Shown piece by piece: positions 32,404 through 43,209 of a DNA stretch of 64,000 nucleotides (its first letter is position 1; each line of letters begins with the position of its first letter). The DNA comes from Isoetes taiwanensis. Taxonomy: Eukaryota; Streptophyta; Lycopodiopsida; Isoetales; Isoetaceae. The stretch lies in contig JAJEKV010000004.1 of assembly GCA_021234155.1 (NCBI GenBank), positions 21,247,619-21,311,618 of the forward strand, read 5' to 3'. The notes below the pieces were generated by a model. The model did no database searches. It worked only from the letters and a program-made list of their open reading frames with translations, and was not told where the DNA came from. Both the position numbers and the translations under genes were made by a program.

Positions 32404-32820
32404 TCAGATCCAGACCGTGATTCGCAACAAATGAAAATGAAAAATTAAACAAATGAAAATGAAAAGTTGATTACAGAAAACAAATGAAACATGCATACCT
32501 TCAAGGACCGCCCTGAACTCCTCCAAGTCGGCCGTTTCGTCTTCAATTTCGTCTTCCTCTTCTTCTTCTTGCCGGACTTCTTCTTCATCGGACTCGTCTT
32601 CTTCTTCAGAATTGCCTATCCATCCTTGCAGAACAGCAGTGACATATTCCTGCGAATTCATTTCCGATTCATCATTTTCTGATTCCTCATAGGAATCAGA
32701 AGAATCGGAATCAGAATCAGAAGAATCCTCTTCAAATTGAGAGGCAGTAGAGTGGGCAGGAGAGGAGGCAGCAGAGGAGGCAAGTACTTCAGGCAAAGGT
32801 GGGAAGAGTGGAGGGAACAC
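32404..32820 (-). CDS. Acidic Ser/Glu-rich protein, first exon
   Basis: An ATG at 32820 opens a frame with a Pro-rich start (FPPLFPPLPEV), a Ser/Asp tract (SSDSDSDSSDSYEESEND), a short ordered box (EYVTAVLQGWIG) and a long Glu run. A GTATGC donor at about 32496 follows AVLEG, so the residues after it are probably intron. No second exon was found toward 31620. A GC-rich, CpG-rich stretch (32830-33060) lies upstream and could be a promoter. The function is unknown. It lies between the phosphatase relic and the transposase-like gene. Confidence 0.4.
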   Translation of the reverse strand: MFPPLFPPLPEVLASSAASSPAHSTASQFEEDSSDSDSDSSDSYEESENDESEMNSQEYVTAVLQGWIGNSEEEDESDEEEVRQEEEEEDEIEDETADLEEFRAVLEGMHVSFVFCNQLFIFICLIFHFHLLRITVWI

Positions 32821-33060
32821 CTCTTCGACGCTTTTAGTAAGCGCCTCTTGAGGTGACCTCCCGCCTCCGCCGAGCTCGCTTTAATGCTTGGGAGGAATTG
32901 GGAATGCGGATTGGGCGGAGGAATTGGGAAGTAATGCGGCGGGAAATGGGCGGAGCGTGAGCTTGTGAGAAGAGCTTACGCTTAGGCCTCTTCGCTTAAA
33001 TCTCGCGGCTTAGCGATTGTGGGCTGAAAAACCTCACACGCGCCAGAACAATTAATTCGT

Positions 33061-33530
33061 AATCAGGCTTAAATATTTCGAATTGACACATGTCACATCG
33101 AGGAAATATGCCTTGACAATATAATTTTGTCAAGAATGTTGGGATAGTGATGGTACCAAAATAAATAATTGAATCTTATTCCAATGTCACAAATCTACAT
33201 TCTTATAAACAACAATTCAATCTTCATTTCGAAGTACGTGTCCATGCACACCACCCTTGTGCATCCTCACTATTATTAATATATATAAAAATGTGTGCTT
33301 ACGTGCTTAGGTGCTGGAACAACAAATCACTTGAAAAGAATAACATCAATTTGGTTAAGTGTCAAAGAATTACAATGTTATTGGGAGACTGGCTATAATC
33401 TTTTCATGGGTCTCCTGTGAAATTCTGTACATGTCTGTGCCTTCTATTTTATCCATATCAATTTTAGGATATCTTACCACATGGCTGTGCATGAAGGCTT
33501 CGGGTTGTTTAGTGAGCAACATATACTTGA
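33061..33530. other. No gene recognised
   Basis: AT-rich spacer between the GC-rich promoter-like stretch and the transposase-like gene. Confidence 0.5.
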
Positions 33531-33532
33531 AA

Positions 33533-35974
33533 TTACCCAAGAATTAATAATACAATCCACTCTCCAAATTTTTGCCCCCATCCATCTTTGTATGAATCTT
33601 CAAGTGTGCATTTGGGTTCTGTGCACTTGAGGATGTAGAAGTCCACACCCTCTGAATTGTCTACCTCAGCATTCACTGCAAAATTGTCACCTACCTCTAC
33701 CAAATTACTGATCCATTCATTGGCTTGTTCAAGAGTCTCCTTTTTCTTCTCAACTCCTGGTTTTAAGTCAGTTACCTCCCACTTTCCAAATCTACCTGTA
33801 TTGATGCAGGAGTCCCAATTATGATCCATGCAAAACAAGCAGAAACATGACAGGCATCTATGAGCAAGCCTGTTTGGTCTACTCCTGCTGACAGGTCTGA
33901 TACCGTGAATCTTCTTTGTGCCTTTAAGTGTTTCAATTCATATTCTTGCATGTTTGCCACAACAGCAGGTTCAATTTCCCAAAAATATATTTTGATCTCA
34001 TCTGTTTCATCAACTGGTAGACTGCTGAAATATGTACACAGAAATTTTACAATATCTTTAGCATGCCTCAGTTGCACACCATTGGGTTTGAGTTGTTCCT
34101 TACTTAGCAGCCTTTTGATAACAGCACCTGCACCATCATGTTCACCTTTACCATGAGGCGGTGGCAAAGTAGTTCCACACTATTTTCCTTGTCATTCATT
34201 GTGAAGTACACGCCTAAGAAAAAAAGGTTTTTCGACTTGAATTGTGATGAGCGACCATCACTCCAAACCCAATGCTTCTCATACTCTATTTCCTGTTCCT
34301 TAAGCCATGCAACATGCTTTTGTAGGCAGTGTTCCACAAATAATGAGTCATGCACTTTATCATCAGAAATGTAAAAGTGAGTCTCTTTTATGATCTTCCT
34401 ACCATTGTTGAGTCTATTCCTGATCTGCTCCAATCTTCTGTTCTTTTTTTTCTTCTTTGGACAGTCTTCTTCTGTCTGCACAGGAACAGGAATATCAGCA
34501 CTTTTGTCATGTCTATATGTTATGTGAACAAGTATAGAAACTTGGTCTTTATGCCAGTGCATTGACTGGGGCTCATTCTCGGATCTTGATGTTGTAATTT
34601 TTCTCCAAAGTCAATAATGATACAATTGTATCTTCTGGAAATGATGACACACATTGTTTAAACTGATTGGCCTGCCAATGTGCTATGTAATGTGTGGAAC
34701 AAAATCTGATATTACCTTCTTCACATCCTCTTGAAACTCTTTGGGACTTCTCTCCTTCTGTACTAATCTCAAGACAGGTTTGTACCTCAAAGCCTTTCTT
34801 GGATCCATGAATTCTCTGTCCGGTCCATGGGTTGCTTTTCAAATGTCTTCCAAGTAACTAGTAATGAACCCGTGCCATCCATTTCTGTGGACATTTTCTA
34901 ATTCTATCCAACCCACATTTTTACACGCCAACATCAAGCGTTATGATCAAACCACTCCTCATCATCACCTTTCTTTGCGGACCACTTGTCTCCATAAATC
35001 ACTGGTGCACTTGATTGTATGCTCCTTGGCTGCACATTTTCGGGCGGGGCCACAAATCTCACAAATGGGGTTTGTAATTGTCATGAACTCCACCCGATTT
35101 TCTCAGTGTTCAATCCCTACATGATGTATTCAAATTTCAAGTGGTAGATGCAACAAAGATATATGCCTCTCATGATCTTCCTTACAAAACTCGGTTTCAA
35201 CCTCTCAAAAGTCTCGCAATGCAATTTTGATATGAGGATTCTCCTCTCTAAACACGGGAGGTAGAATTGCAAGCTAGTGGAAATCGTGTGAATGCCAAAT
35301 AAATGCTACATATAATGAACCCTACAATATAGGATGAATACTTACTTGGCTGACTTCAAGAAGGTGAATGGATGTTCCATCTTTATTCCTGTCTCGATAC
35401 ATACCTCCTCACGTCTTTCTTGTATGGAGAAACTCTTGTATTTTTACAGTCCAAAACTTGATAACTTGACTTCTCTATTGTAATCTAACATGCTATCCAT
35501 CCGCTTCCTCCTCCCGAACATTGACCAAGGTCCTTCCCTTTGTTAGCTTGCACCCTTCTTTGAAAAGCATTTGAAATTGTTTTTCTGGGGATCTGCCGCA
35601 ATCTGGACATACGCTTGATTCAATGGCTTGACACCATTTGTACTTCCGCCATTATCGGGGTGGACTTCCTTGCACCGAAGCATGTCATGATTCCTCTCAA
35701 ACTTATGTTCTTGCATTGTTTCCTTCAAATTCTTCACCATTTGCTCGGCCATAGTAACCTGCTTAGATTTCTTTATAGAAGCAATTGGTAAATCCCTTGC
35801 CCTCCAAAGAAGACTGTCAAGGATACGGCCTTTGTCATTGTCATCAACATTTGTACTAATTTGGTTGAATACTTCATAAATTTCTCCTGAAATTTCTCTT
35901 ATTCTGCGATCACTCAGTCTCAATTTCTTATTCTTCTTTGAAGGCGAATCTTTAGAAGGAGAATTCTTCTTCAT
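33533..35974 (-). pseudogene. Transposase-like protein with WSDG...QFK and HGKG...DGAGA motifs
   Basis: Pieces in order on the minus strand. 35974-35543: Lys/Ser-rich N-terminus with RDLPIASIKKSKQVTMAEQM. 35110-34950: a Cys-rich box (CEICGPARKCA). 34842-34573: HYIAHWQANQFKQCVSSFPE. 34562-34104: ISDDKVHDSLFVEHCLQKHV and WVWSDGRSSQFKSKN. 34167-33772: HGKGEHDGAGAVIKRLL. 33838-33533: VGDNFAVNAEVDN and a W-rich end. The WSDG and DGAGA acidic boxes are known to me from uncharacterised transposon-derived proteins in plants and animals and look like a DDE-type core; I cannot name the superfamily. Frames change five or more times, so it is dead, unless some breaks are introns. Confidence 0.55.
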
Positions 35975-36369
35975 TCTATCTTCTTTGCATACAATCTCTG
36001 CCTCTGATCTCTCTTCCTTGCTGCGTCAATGGCTCTGTAAATTGAACGGGGAGAGGAATTGGGTTTCATCTATAGATCCCGGATTTCTGTGTATTGCAAA
36101 ATTGGTGAGGGCAAATTGTTGAATTTCGGTTCAGGCAATTCTTGGAAACAATTAGTCCCTCCATTTTGCTTGAATTCAAGATGGGTTAGCCCGCCATCCA
36201 CGAATATGGCGGGCTACAGGCATTCATGTTTCCGGCACCAAACAAGCTCATGATTTTCTCAGCCTGTCATTTGACGGGCGAGCACCCTACATATCAATAC
36301 TTCAATCACGCACGTCGTGTTTAAAACACACCGATTTTAAGCACTTGTAAGCGGCGTCCGGACGGTGAT

Positions 36370-37147
36370 TTCTGCTACCCAGTACCGATTTTGCACCCGT
36401 CTGCTTAATGGACCTGAGTTTGCCAAAATGTTTCCCAATATTGAGGCTTTCGCTACTTATAGGTCTAGGCATGCTTTTGTCTCTACCTCCCCAACTGCTC
36501 CTATCCCATGTCACATAGTATCCACTTCACTTGATTGTCATGTTCTATCATCTTCTTCCTCGTCTGCCTCTGCACTAGTTAATCTGCCAATATTACCAGC
36601 CTGTGCCTTCTTCTCAAGCTATTTCTGCACCATCACCTTCTTCTAGTGCATCTCCATCTCAATTTATATCAGTAGATTCTCTTAATGAGGATCAACACTC
36701 TCATCTTCAGGACATTGCTCACAAGCAAGAATTATTGGAAGAAGGATGGTCTACTCCAAGCCTGAAGAAGCTTGCACGTCCTCGGCTCCTCCATCTGCGT
36801 TAGTTCACTCTGTAGCTCCAATATCTGCTACGATTGTTACAGTGGATGTCCCTGATTCAGTGGCATTGAGACACCAGGTAGCAGATCAAGTTGATGTTAA
36901 TGATTCTATGGATGTGGAAGTTCGACCTGGTTAAAGTAACTTTTCTAAAAATATAATTTTATATTATTCTTCTTTTCGTAGGAGAGGGAAATAGTGTGAA
37001 TTGCAGTACATTGTCATGCTTGGACGGGTGGCCCTGCTCAGTTGGATCTAATTATCCACTGGATTTTTTATTCCTGTCTCTGCATTGTATTATGTATTAT
37101 GAAGGAGTGTTGTTAATAAAGTCTGACATTCTTCAAAAAAAAAAAAC
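36370..37147 (+). mobile_element. L1-type relic: Ser-rich segment and 3' end with poly(A)
   Basis: Frames give Ser/Pro-rich sequence (SSQAISAPSPSSSASPSQF). After it comes a 3' UTR with ATCCACTGGA at about 37052, AATAAAG at about 37118 and a 13-base poly(A) at 37134-37146. The 3' UTR words match the truncated L1 at 49519-49623 (TCCACTGG, CCTGTCTTTGCAT, AATAAAG, TTGACxTTCTTC), so both come from one L1 family. Confidence 0.65.
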
Positions 37148-37199
37148 ATTCTTGCCTTTGACCAAACTAGCAAGTTTGAGAATGTTGCTATGTAAATGC

Positions 37200-37515
37200 A
37201 CATAAATTGGAGCTTCACCACATGGATATGAGAACGGCGTCTTTAAATGCTAATTTAGAGAAAGTAATATTCATGAAGCAAGCTTCTAGTTTTGGGGTGG
37301 AAAACAACATACTTTGGAGATTAACAAAGGTTGTATATGCGTTGAAACAATCACCCAAACAGTGGTATTCTTGGATTGACAAGTATCTGAGAACAAATGG
37401 TGAGTTACAAGTGCTAAAAGTTGACCTCCTCTTGGTCTTGAATGATGTGCCAAGATGCCTCTCATGGTGCACCACGATTTCCTTGGAAAAATCATTCGTG
37501 AGACCACTCTTCTGA
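37200..37515 (+). pseudogene. Ty1/Copia reverse transcriptase fragment
   Basis: About 80 residues of Copia RT: ELHHMDMRTASLNANLEKVI (motif A region; the usual QMDVKTAFLNG) and VYALKQSPKQWYSWIDKYL (the LYGLKQSPRQWY box). The motif A Asp is kept, while the downstream YVDD box is missing. The frame decays after about 37420. Isolated relic without LTRs in view. Confidence 0.85.
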
Positions 37516-37519
37516 AAGA

Positions 37520-37784
37520 TCAAATTGAGCTATTTGACGATAGTTGTCCATTTTGATTTCATCCATTTCGAATAAAGCTATGATGTAAAAGGTAAAATAA
37601 AGAAAAGGGGGAAACTTTAAACCCTTTAATCAGAGCCATCCATTTACACAAAAAAGGGGCATCCTCATTTTGGGCATATCATTGTTTATGGGCAGCTCCC
37701 ATAAATAATAGAGAAAAGAGAGAAGAGATACTTCAGAGAGAAGAGAGAGAACATAGAAAAGAAAGGAAGGAAGGAAGTATATAT
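37520..37784. other. Purine-rich tract and LINE tail
   Basis: No gene. 37695-37780 is (GA)-rich and ends in (GGAA)n at 37758-37777, which is the microsatellite tail of the LINE to its right. Confidence 0.6.
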
Positions 37785-37982
37785 TAACGTCCACGGAGAC
37801 CAACTGGCCTATGAGACGGTTTTACAATATAGCAGAAAGTTTCCAAACACGAAAGAAAACCACAGAAACCCTGTACAATGTGTCCCTACCACTGGGATGA
37901 AAAAACCCCCCATGTGGGAGGAAAAACCCTTGTAGTAGGCATTGAGAGGCCCTATCTGGGCGCTCAAATTCCCTATGCTGTA

Positions 37983-38934
37983 AGGGACTCCCTGATGGTG
38001 GAGACTTGCAGAATGTAAGACGCAAGACGTGCCACCATTGGCAAAGCCAGCAGTTGATGAATTGCTATCTTAGAGCATCCGAGATCGGCATGAGCTGCTT
38101 GGATGTGTGCATATGCTGGGCATTCCTGTAGAGCATGGTGTTCATCTTCTACTATCTGCATGTGACAGCACTGGCATAACCGGGGGATTCCCTGCCCTCC
38201 ATCCGTACCCCAGCGGCCTGTCTCAATTCTGAGATGGTGGGATCCTGTCCTTATTGCAGCTATAGCTCTCCGTTTCTTGGTGGAGATGTGTGCCTTCAAA
38301 TACTGGTGGGGGCCGTGTTCAAGCGACGGATTGACCTGTGTGTGTTAGTGCTCTGTTTTGGGCTTTGCAAGAGTGGGTGCATCCCACAGAGAGGCAGCAA
38401 AGCGCTCATTCAAATGCAGCTCCTGCTCCGCAATATCCGACATATCCATAATGTGTTGATAGTCTATGGACCATCTTGCGAACCATCCCCTACAATGCTC
38501 CTGCCACACTCTCTTCAGACGTTGTGGCCCTTGTGCCAATAACAGAGCCCAGGGAGGAAGACGTTGTGCATCCATTCTGTCAACCTTATAGAAATACGCA
38601 AGGTGCCTGCGCATAGCAGAATACTGCAGGGGCCAAAAGCCAGTCTCATACAGCAAAATTGGATAAGGCACCGTGCAACTTCCATCCTTTGTCCTCTGTA
38701 ATAGAAGTCTGGGATATCATGCTGCGCAGATAGAATTGGCAACTTGGTTTTCTGCTGGTTGACTGTCATTCCTGCTATGTCACAGAATTGACTGAGAGCA
38801 TCCAAATGTTCTTGCATACTCCTAGATGTATGAGATAATAAGCCCAGATCGTCTGCATAGAGCAACTGTTTTACTGTATATGCCTCTGGCAACTGCGGGC
38901 CACCACCTCCATGTTCTTGCATCCAGGTCTCCAA
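37983..38934 (-). pseudogene. LINE ORF2: RT catalytic box to C-terminus
   Basis: 38934-38700 has VKQLLYADDLGLLSHTSRSM (motif C, YADD) and AGMTVNQQKTK. After a frameshift, 38671-38345 has GFWPLQYSAMRRHLAYF and helices of the thumb region. 38299-37983 has AAIRTGSHHLRIETGRWG and CQCCHMQIVEDEHHALQECP, a C-x2-C...H...C box that probably binds nucleic acid. The C-terminus is followed by the 3' UTR. Confidence 0.85.
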
Positions 38935-39074
38935 CTTGTCAATATAGAGTCCAAAAAGCGTTGGAGATAACGGGCATCCCTGTTAACACCTATGGTGCTG
39001 TTCACCCGGTGGTCTGACGCAGGCAAAGTGGCATATATTCTGTCATAGAGCCGGTAGATGGCATTCTGCAAATC

Positions 39075-40975
39075 CTATGGGACATGCAGCTCCTGCAAGC
39101 GTTGCCACAACAGGTCCCGAGGGACCGTATCATATGCCGTCTTAAAATCCACGAAACAGCAATACAAGTCATGTCGTGCATTGGGGCTAGCTTCCATAAG
39201 GATTCTGAGAGTGAAAATATGATCACTCGTGGAGAGAAAACCTGCCTGGCCAACTGCACATACTCCAGCTTCCTCCGCCCATTGCGTTAACTTCTTCTCT
39301 AGCACACTTGCTAGAAGTTTTGCGAGTAACGGGCTCACCATGATCATACGGTAGTTGGTGGAGTCATCCCTGCTTCCCGTCTTATGAATAGGGGTGACCT
39401 TGCTAACCATCCATTCCTGCGGGAGGCCCTCTCTGATGGCCTGATTGATTATCCATGTCAAAGGCCCGAGCAAAGCTGGCCCACCCTATTTCAACAGCTC
39501 GGCCTGAAGTCCCTGCAAGTCCTTTGCTTACTATTAGCAAGATGCCTAAGACCCTGGTGGATGTCCGCCTCTGAGAGCTGTAGTGTTTCTCCTAGTTGAT
39601 CTGGCACGTCAGCAATTGCTCCTGGAGGGTCATACAACTCCTCCAACCGTTGTCTCCACTGATCTGAGGTAACATTGCCAGATGGTTGATGCCTCTTATA
39701 CAACACCCTATGCCAAAAGTCTTTTGGCTCAGTCATCAGTAGATCAAACATGCGTTGTTGATTTTCTGCAATGTAGCGATGCTTTTTGGATTTCAAGAAT
39801 GCCTTATAGTCCCTAATGGCCTGTGGCCGGAGCTGTGGATCTAAGATGATGCGTAGCTGACTCTTTAGAGCCTTATATTCAGCATCAAACCAGGGGTTTT
39901 GAGGGAATTGCGCAGTGTCCCTTCGCGGGGGCTTTCTTGCTGCAAAGCATTTACTGGCTGCTGCGAGTAAGGCCTTCATCAACCACTCACACTTATCATG
40001 CAATGTATAGAGGGCATCAATCCCCTGTAGCCCACGTTCAAGCGCTACCTCATATCCTGTTTGCTTCCGATAGTTCGGGGTGTATCCCAAACCCGGGGAG
40101 CGCCTGTCCTGTGGCCACGCCACTGAATGCCTCCAATCCAAAGTGACATAAAGTGGATAGTGGTCTGACAAAGTCTCTTCATCTCTTGTTCCTGTGCCTG
40201 TCACGAAATCTCGAATGATATCAAGTTCTGGCACTGGAGCTAGGAGAAAGTCCACCATGCTGGCTCCACCATCGCCCTCGTCGCTTCTGCAAGTGAAGCA
40301 CCCTGATCGCGGCCACCTGAGCATACCATTGCAAATCACCATGTCAAAGATCTGACATAACTGGACTAACTCTCTTCCAAAGGCTTCGGAGACTGTATTC
40401 TGGGAGCGTCTTGCATGCTGGGATGCCTCCGTTTCTAGCCAAAGTGGGTTGGAGTCAGCATTTCCCTGAAAGATGACCGACTGCCACTGTGCCGTACGTG
40501 CATTGAAATCTCCCAATAAAAACACACGACCCTCCTGGCGATACTGCTCTATGTCATCATACAGTTCCCTATAGGGCATATGCACATCTATATCTGCCTG
40601 ATGCACCCTGTAGAACTTAGAAGTTTCATGGGGTATATAACATCCAGCGATAAACAGTGGGCGATGGTGAGGCTGCAGCACTTGTATCCACAGGTAGCGG
40701 TTGAGTCGATCAGCCTTGTGGAGCGAGACTGTGGATGCTATAGCATCTTTGAAGTAGCACGCGACCCCTCCATACCCTCGCTTGCCATGGCGCTCATTGG
40801 CCAGTGAGAAATGAGTACCCTGGGATGTCCGGTAATAGATGACCACTATATTCGAATGTCTCTTGCAAGAAGATGATGTCCCTGTAGCAATTTCAGCAAT
40901 GCCCTCGTCGCGCTTCCAGGGAAATCCCCTACAGTTCCACGATACAATTCGAAGGCACTCTTCCTATGCTGTCTG
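39075..40975 (-). pseudogene. LINE ORF2: endonuclease and RT N-terminal half
   Basis: The endonuclease starts at about 40975 with LRIVSWNCRGF. After a frameshift, the long open piece 40846-39491 (451 residues) has GRVFLLGDFNART, ASMVDFLLA and TLSDHYPLYVTL, the GDFN and SDH catalytic boxes, then the linker QFPQNPWFDAEYKALKSQLR. RT begins at 39473-39075 with EWMVSKVTPIHKTGSRDD, VGQAGFLSTSDHIFTLRIL and YCCFVDFKTAYDTV (motif A). The frame break at about 39490 separates linker and RT. Confidence 0.88.
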
Positions 40976-41567
40976 TGGTGACTGTCCTATCCCAGTCCCC
41001 ATGGAGGCTGCAGGAGTTGGGCCTTTGGCAGGTGCTAGGACTCTTATGTCCGGCTCTGCAGTTGTGGGTGGTGCCCGGGTACTTGGTCTAGGCTGCTGTG
41101 TGTGATCCGCCATTCTGGAAGTGGGGGATCCAGAAGTGCTTGGTCCCCTGGTCGCTGCTTCTGCCACTGTTGGTCGTGGAAGCACAAATACCCTCATCTT
41201 GCCATTCACCGTGCCCGATCCCCCCGCATTTTGTCTAATCTTTTGCGAACTCCTCCTCGCCTCTCCTTCGTTGAGTCGGGTCGATTCGTGGTCTAAGTAC
41301 ACCGATGTCCCCTTCGCTTAATTAGCGCTGGCCAAGCAACATCAACGTCTTCGACGCCTGGTCGAGCACTGTGAGTTTAACTAGTCGAGGTCTCATGCTT
41401 GGCCCTCCGACTCTGGTCGGGTTTCTTACTGTCAAGTGCTGCAATTGGAGCCTTGCCAATACCAGGGCATGGATCTTAGCTGGGAGATCTTCCCTCTGTT
41501 CTTCAGGCAAGCCCCGAACCACAATGTTCAATCGACGAGACTGGCGGTCCTTCTCCTCTGTGATTTA
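40964..41567 (-). pseudogene. LINE ORF1 C-terminal region (RRM-like RNA-binding protein)
   Basis: 41567-41322 reads RRLNIVVRGLPEEQREDL and RPRLVKLTVLDQASKTLMLL, the pattern of an L1-type ORF1 RRM. 41302-40964 continues VYLDHESTRLNEGEARRSSQ and ends in a Pro/Ala-rich tail. ORF1p binds element RNA. The N-terminal coiled coil is lost by 5' truncation. Spacing to ORF2 is nearly zero, as expected for adjacent LINE ORFs. Confidence 0.75.
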
Positions 41568-41574
41568 GTTTTTT

Positions 41575-41722
41575 ACTTGGAGCATCAAAAACCTTAAGTG
41601 CACATGTTTTGATGGAGCATCAAAAACCTTAAGTGTGCTTGTTTTGATGGAGCATCAAACACCTTAAGTGCACCTGTTTTGACCATCATCAAAAACCTTA
41701 AGTGCGCCTATTTTGACCAAGG
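41575..41722. repeat. Tandem repeat, ~35-43 bp unit, four copies
   Basis: The unit GAGCATCAAAAACCTTAAGT followed by GCACATGTTTTGATG occurs four times with small changes. Confidence 0.85.
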
Positions 41723-41799
41723 GGCTTTGACCAGGGCGCTAGAGAGAGAGTGTGAGGGCTGTGAGGGCGCTAGAGAGAGAAAGATAACATAGATAATAA

Positions 41800-42110
41800 A
41801 GCGATAAAGGAATGAAGGGAGGGAGGGAGGGAGGATAATAGAATAAAGAGAGGTGGTGGTGGTTGTGGTTGTGGGATTTTAACGCACAGAAGCCGTAACT
41901 TATGGAACGCTGTAGAACACACCTTGATTGACCCGGTCCATTGTAATGCGTGAATAAAGGAATGAAGGGAGGGAGGGAGGATAATAGAATAAAGAGAGGT
42001 GGTGGTGGTGGTGGTGGTTGTGGGATTTTAACGCACAGAAGCCGTAACTTATGGAACACTACACACCTTGATTGGTCCGGTCCATTGTACGTGAATGAAG
42101 TGTGTCATCC
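41800..42110. repeat. Direct duplication, ~155 bp, with microsatellites
   Basis: AATGAAGGGAGGGAGGGAGG, a (GGT)n run, GGGATTTTAACGCACAGAAG and ACACCTTGATTG recur in the same order at 41803-41955 and 41959-42092. No gene. Confidence 0.85.
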
Positions 42111-42169
42111 CACCATGGCCACTAGGGTGCTGAACCCATGGCATTCGGTATGGCACTGAGTGTAGACAA

Positions 42170-42490
42170 TAGCTAGAGAGGGATTTGAGAGAGAAAATAA
42201 TAGAGAGAGAGAAGAGGTAAGAGATGAGAGAAAAGGGAGAAATGATATAGAGAGAGAATAAAGATGAGATAGAAAGAGAATAGAACAAGAAGAGAGGAAC
42301 ATAGATTAGATTATATATAGAATAAATAGATAGAGGGAAAATACAAAGAGATTTGATAGAAAAGAGATACAGAGAAAACATAGACAAAAATATAAAGAAT
42401 AGAAAGAGCATAAACAAAATAGAGAATGGAGAGACAATAGAAATAATATGGGGAGAGGAGAAGAATAGAGAGAGAATGAACCCACAGATA
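42170..42490. repeat. Purine-rich low-complexity tract
   Basis: About 320 bases of mostly A and G. Words such as AATAGAAATAATATGG and GAACCCACAGATATGGCATT parallel 22070-22230, which indicates a shared repeat family. Confidence 0.6.
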
Positions 42491-43089
42491 TGGCATTGCG
42501 GCAATCCATAGTGGCTTGGCACCTTGTTTATAAATAACACCACAAGATAAATATACAAGAACTTGCAAAGGTAGGAAGAAAATCGCAATGGAAAATCAAA
42601 ATCCCACTAATGGCCAGGCACTAATAAACCTCAAAGATCAAATGCCTCTTGGGAGAAGCGAGCAAAAAGACAATGATAGGAATTAACAATCATAGCAATC
42701 GAGATTGGAAAAAAAGGACCATAGCAAAGGAGATTGAATGTCACCACATGGATTGTTTTAAATTACAAATGAATATGTTGAAAACAATGATAGGGAAGGA
42801 GATTGGAGGTCGGTATGTGACTTGTTTTAAGAGAGAAATGCCTTAAGTAAACTTGCAATGTGAAGTGTGAGCTATTCTAAGAAGCGAAAGTTGCCTTAAG
42901 TAACCTTAATGTGTGCTTGATCGGCCATCTTACCTCAACATCCTAGGCATCTGCATTTAGCCGTAGGATTGAATCCCAACTGTCGATTTCAAGATGTTAT
43001 CCCTACTAACATATGTGGCCGAATCTGTTATGGCCATAACATAGATATTATGTCCATAACATCTGATTTGCTGGGACATCATGCTTTTT

Positions 43090-43205
43090 TTACTGCCGTG
43101 GTTGGATCCTCGTTTTTATTGGGCTTGGAGAAATTTGGCAAGGGCGATTGGCAGAGTATTTCCAGGAATTTTGTGATTTCCACGAATACCAACACAGTGT
43201 TTTAG
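43090..43205 (+). pseudogene. Fragment of a DIVARICATA-type (SHAQKYF) MYB repeat
   Basis: The plus strand reads [20 protein letters not shown] and VIS, the middle of the single MYB repeat of plant R-R-type MYBs, in which FLLGLEKxGKGDWRSISRxF is highly conserved. PW lies just upstream in another frame. The SHAQKYF motif and the rest of the gene are missing. It is an orphan exon or retrocopy fragment of about 100 bases. Confidence 0.65.
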
Positions 43206-43209
43206 ACCC

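Larger units (their letters stand above)
28841..36353. mobile_element. Possible composite DNA transposon bounded by imperfect inverted repeats
   Basis: CACTTTAAGTGCTGAAACTCG at 28841-28861 pairs with CGATTTTAAGCACTTGTAAG (36332-36351) as an imperfect ~21-bp inverted repeat. Between them lie the coiled-coil and phosphatase ORFs (plus), the acidic ORF and the transposase-like gene (minus). The flanks at 28272-28800 and 36370-37147 look like two parts of one plus-strand LINE relic, as expected if this block had inserted into it. No target duplication was identified. Confidence 0.35.
37758..41567 (-). mobile_element. LINE of the second family, nearly complete
   Basis: A minus-strand non-LTR element with the end of ORF1 (41567-40964), ORF2 (about 40975-37983) carrying endonuclease, RT and a C-terminal Cys-His box, and a 3' UTR with hairpin (about 37900-37945) and CCAGTTGGTCTCCGTGGACG. 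It ends in a (GGAA)n microsatellite tail. 5' truncated within ORF1 near 41567. About six frame breaks. Related copies: 20424-21001 and 50016-53190. Confidence 0.88.

Noticed and set aside
41575-41722. CRISPR-like array
   Set aside because: Units are contiguous tandem copies without unique spacers, and this is a eukaryotic genome.
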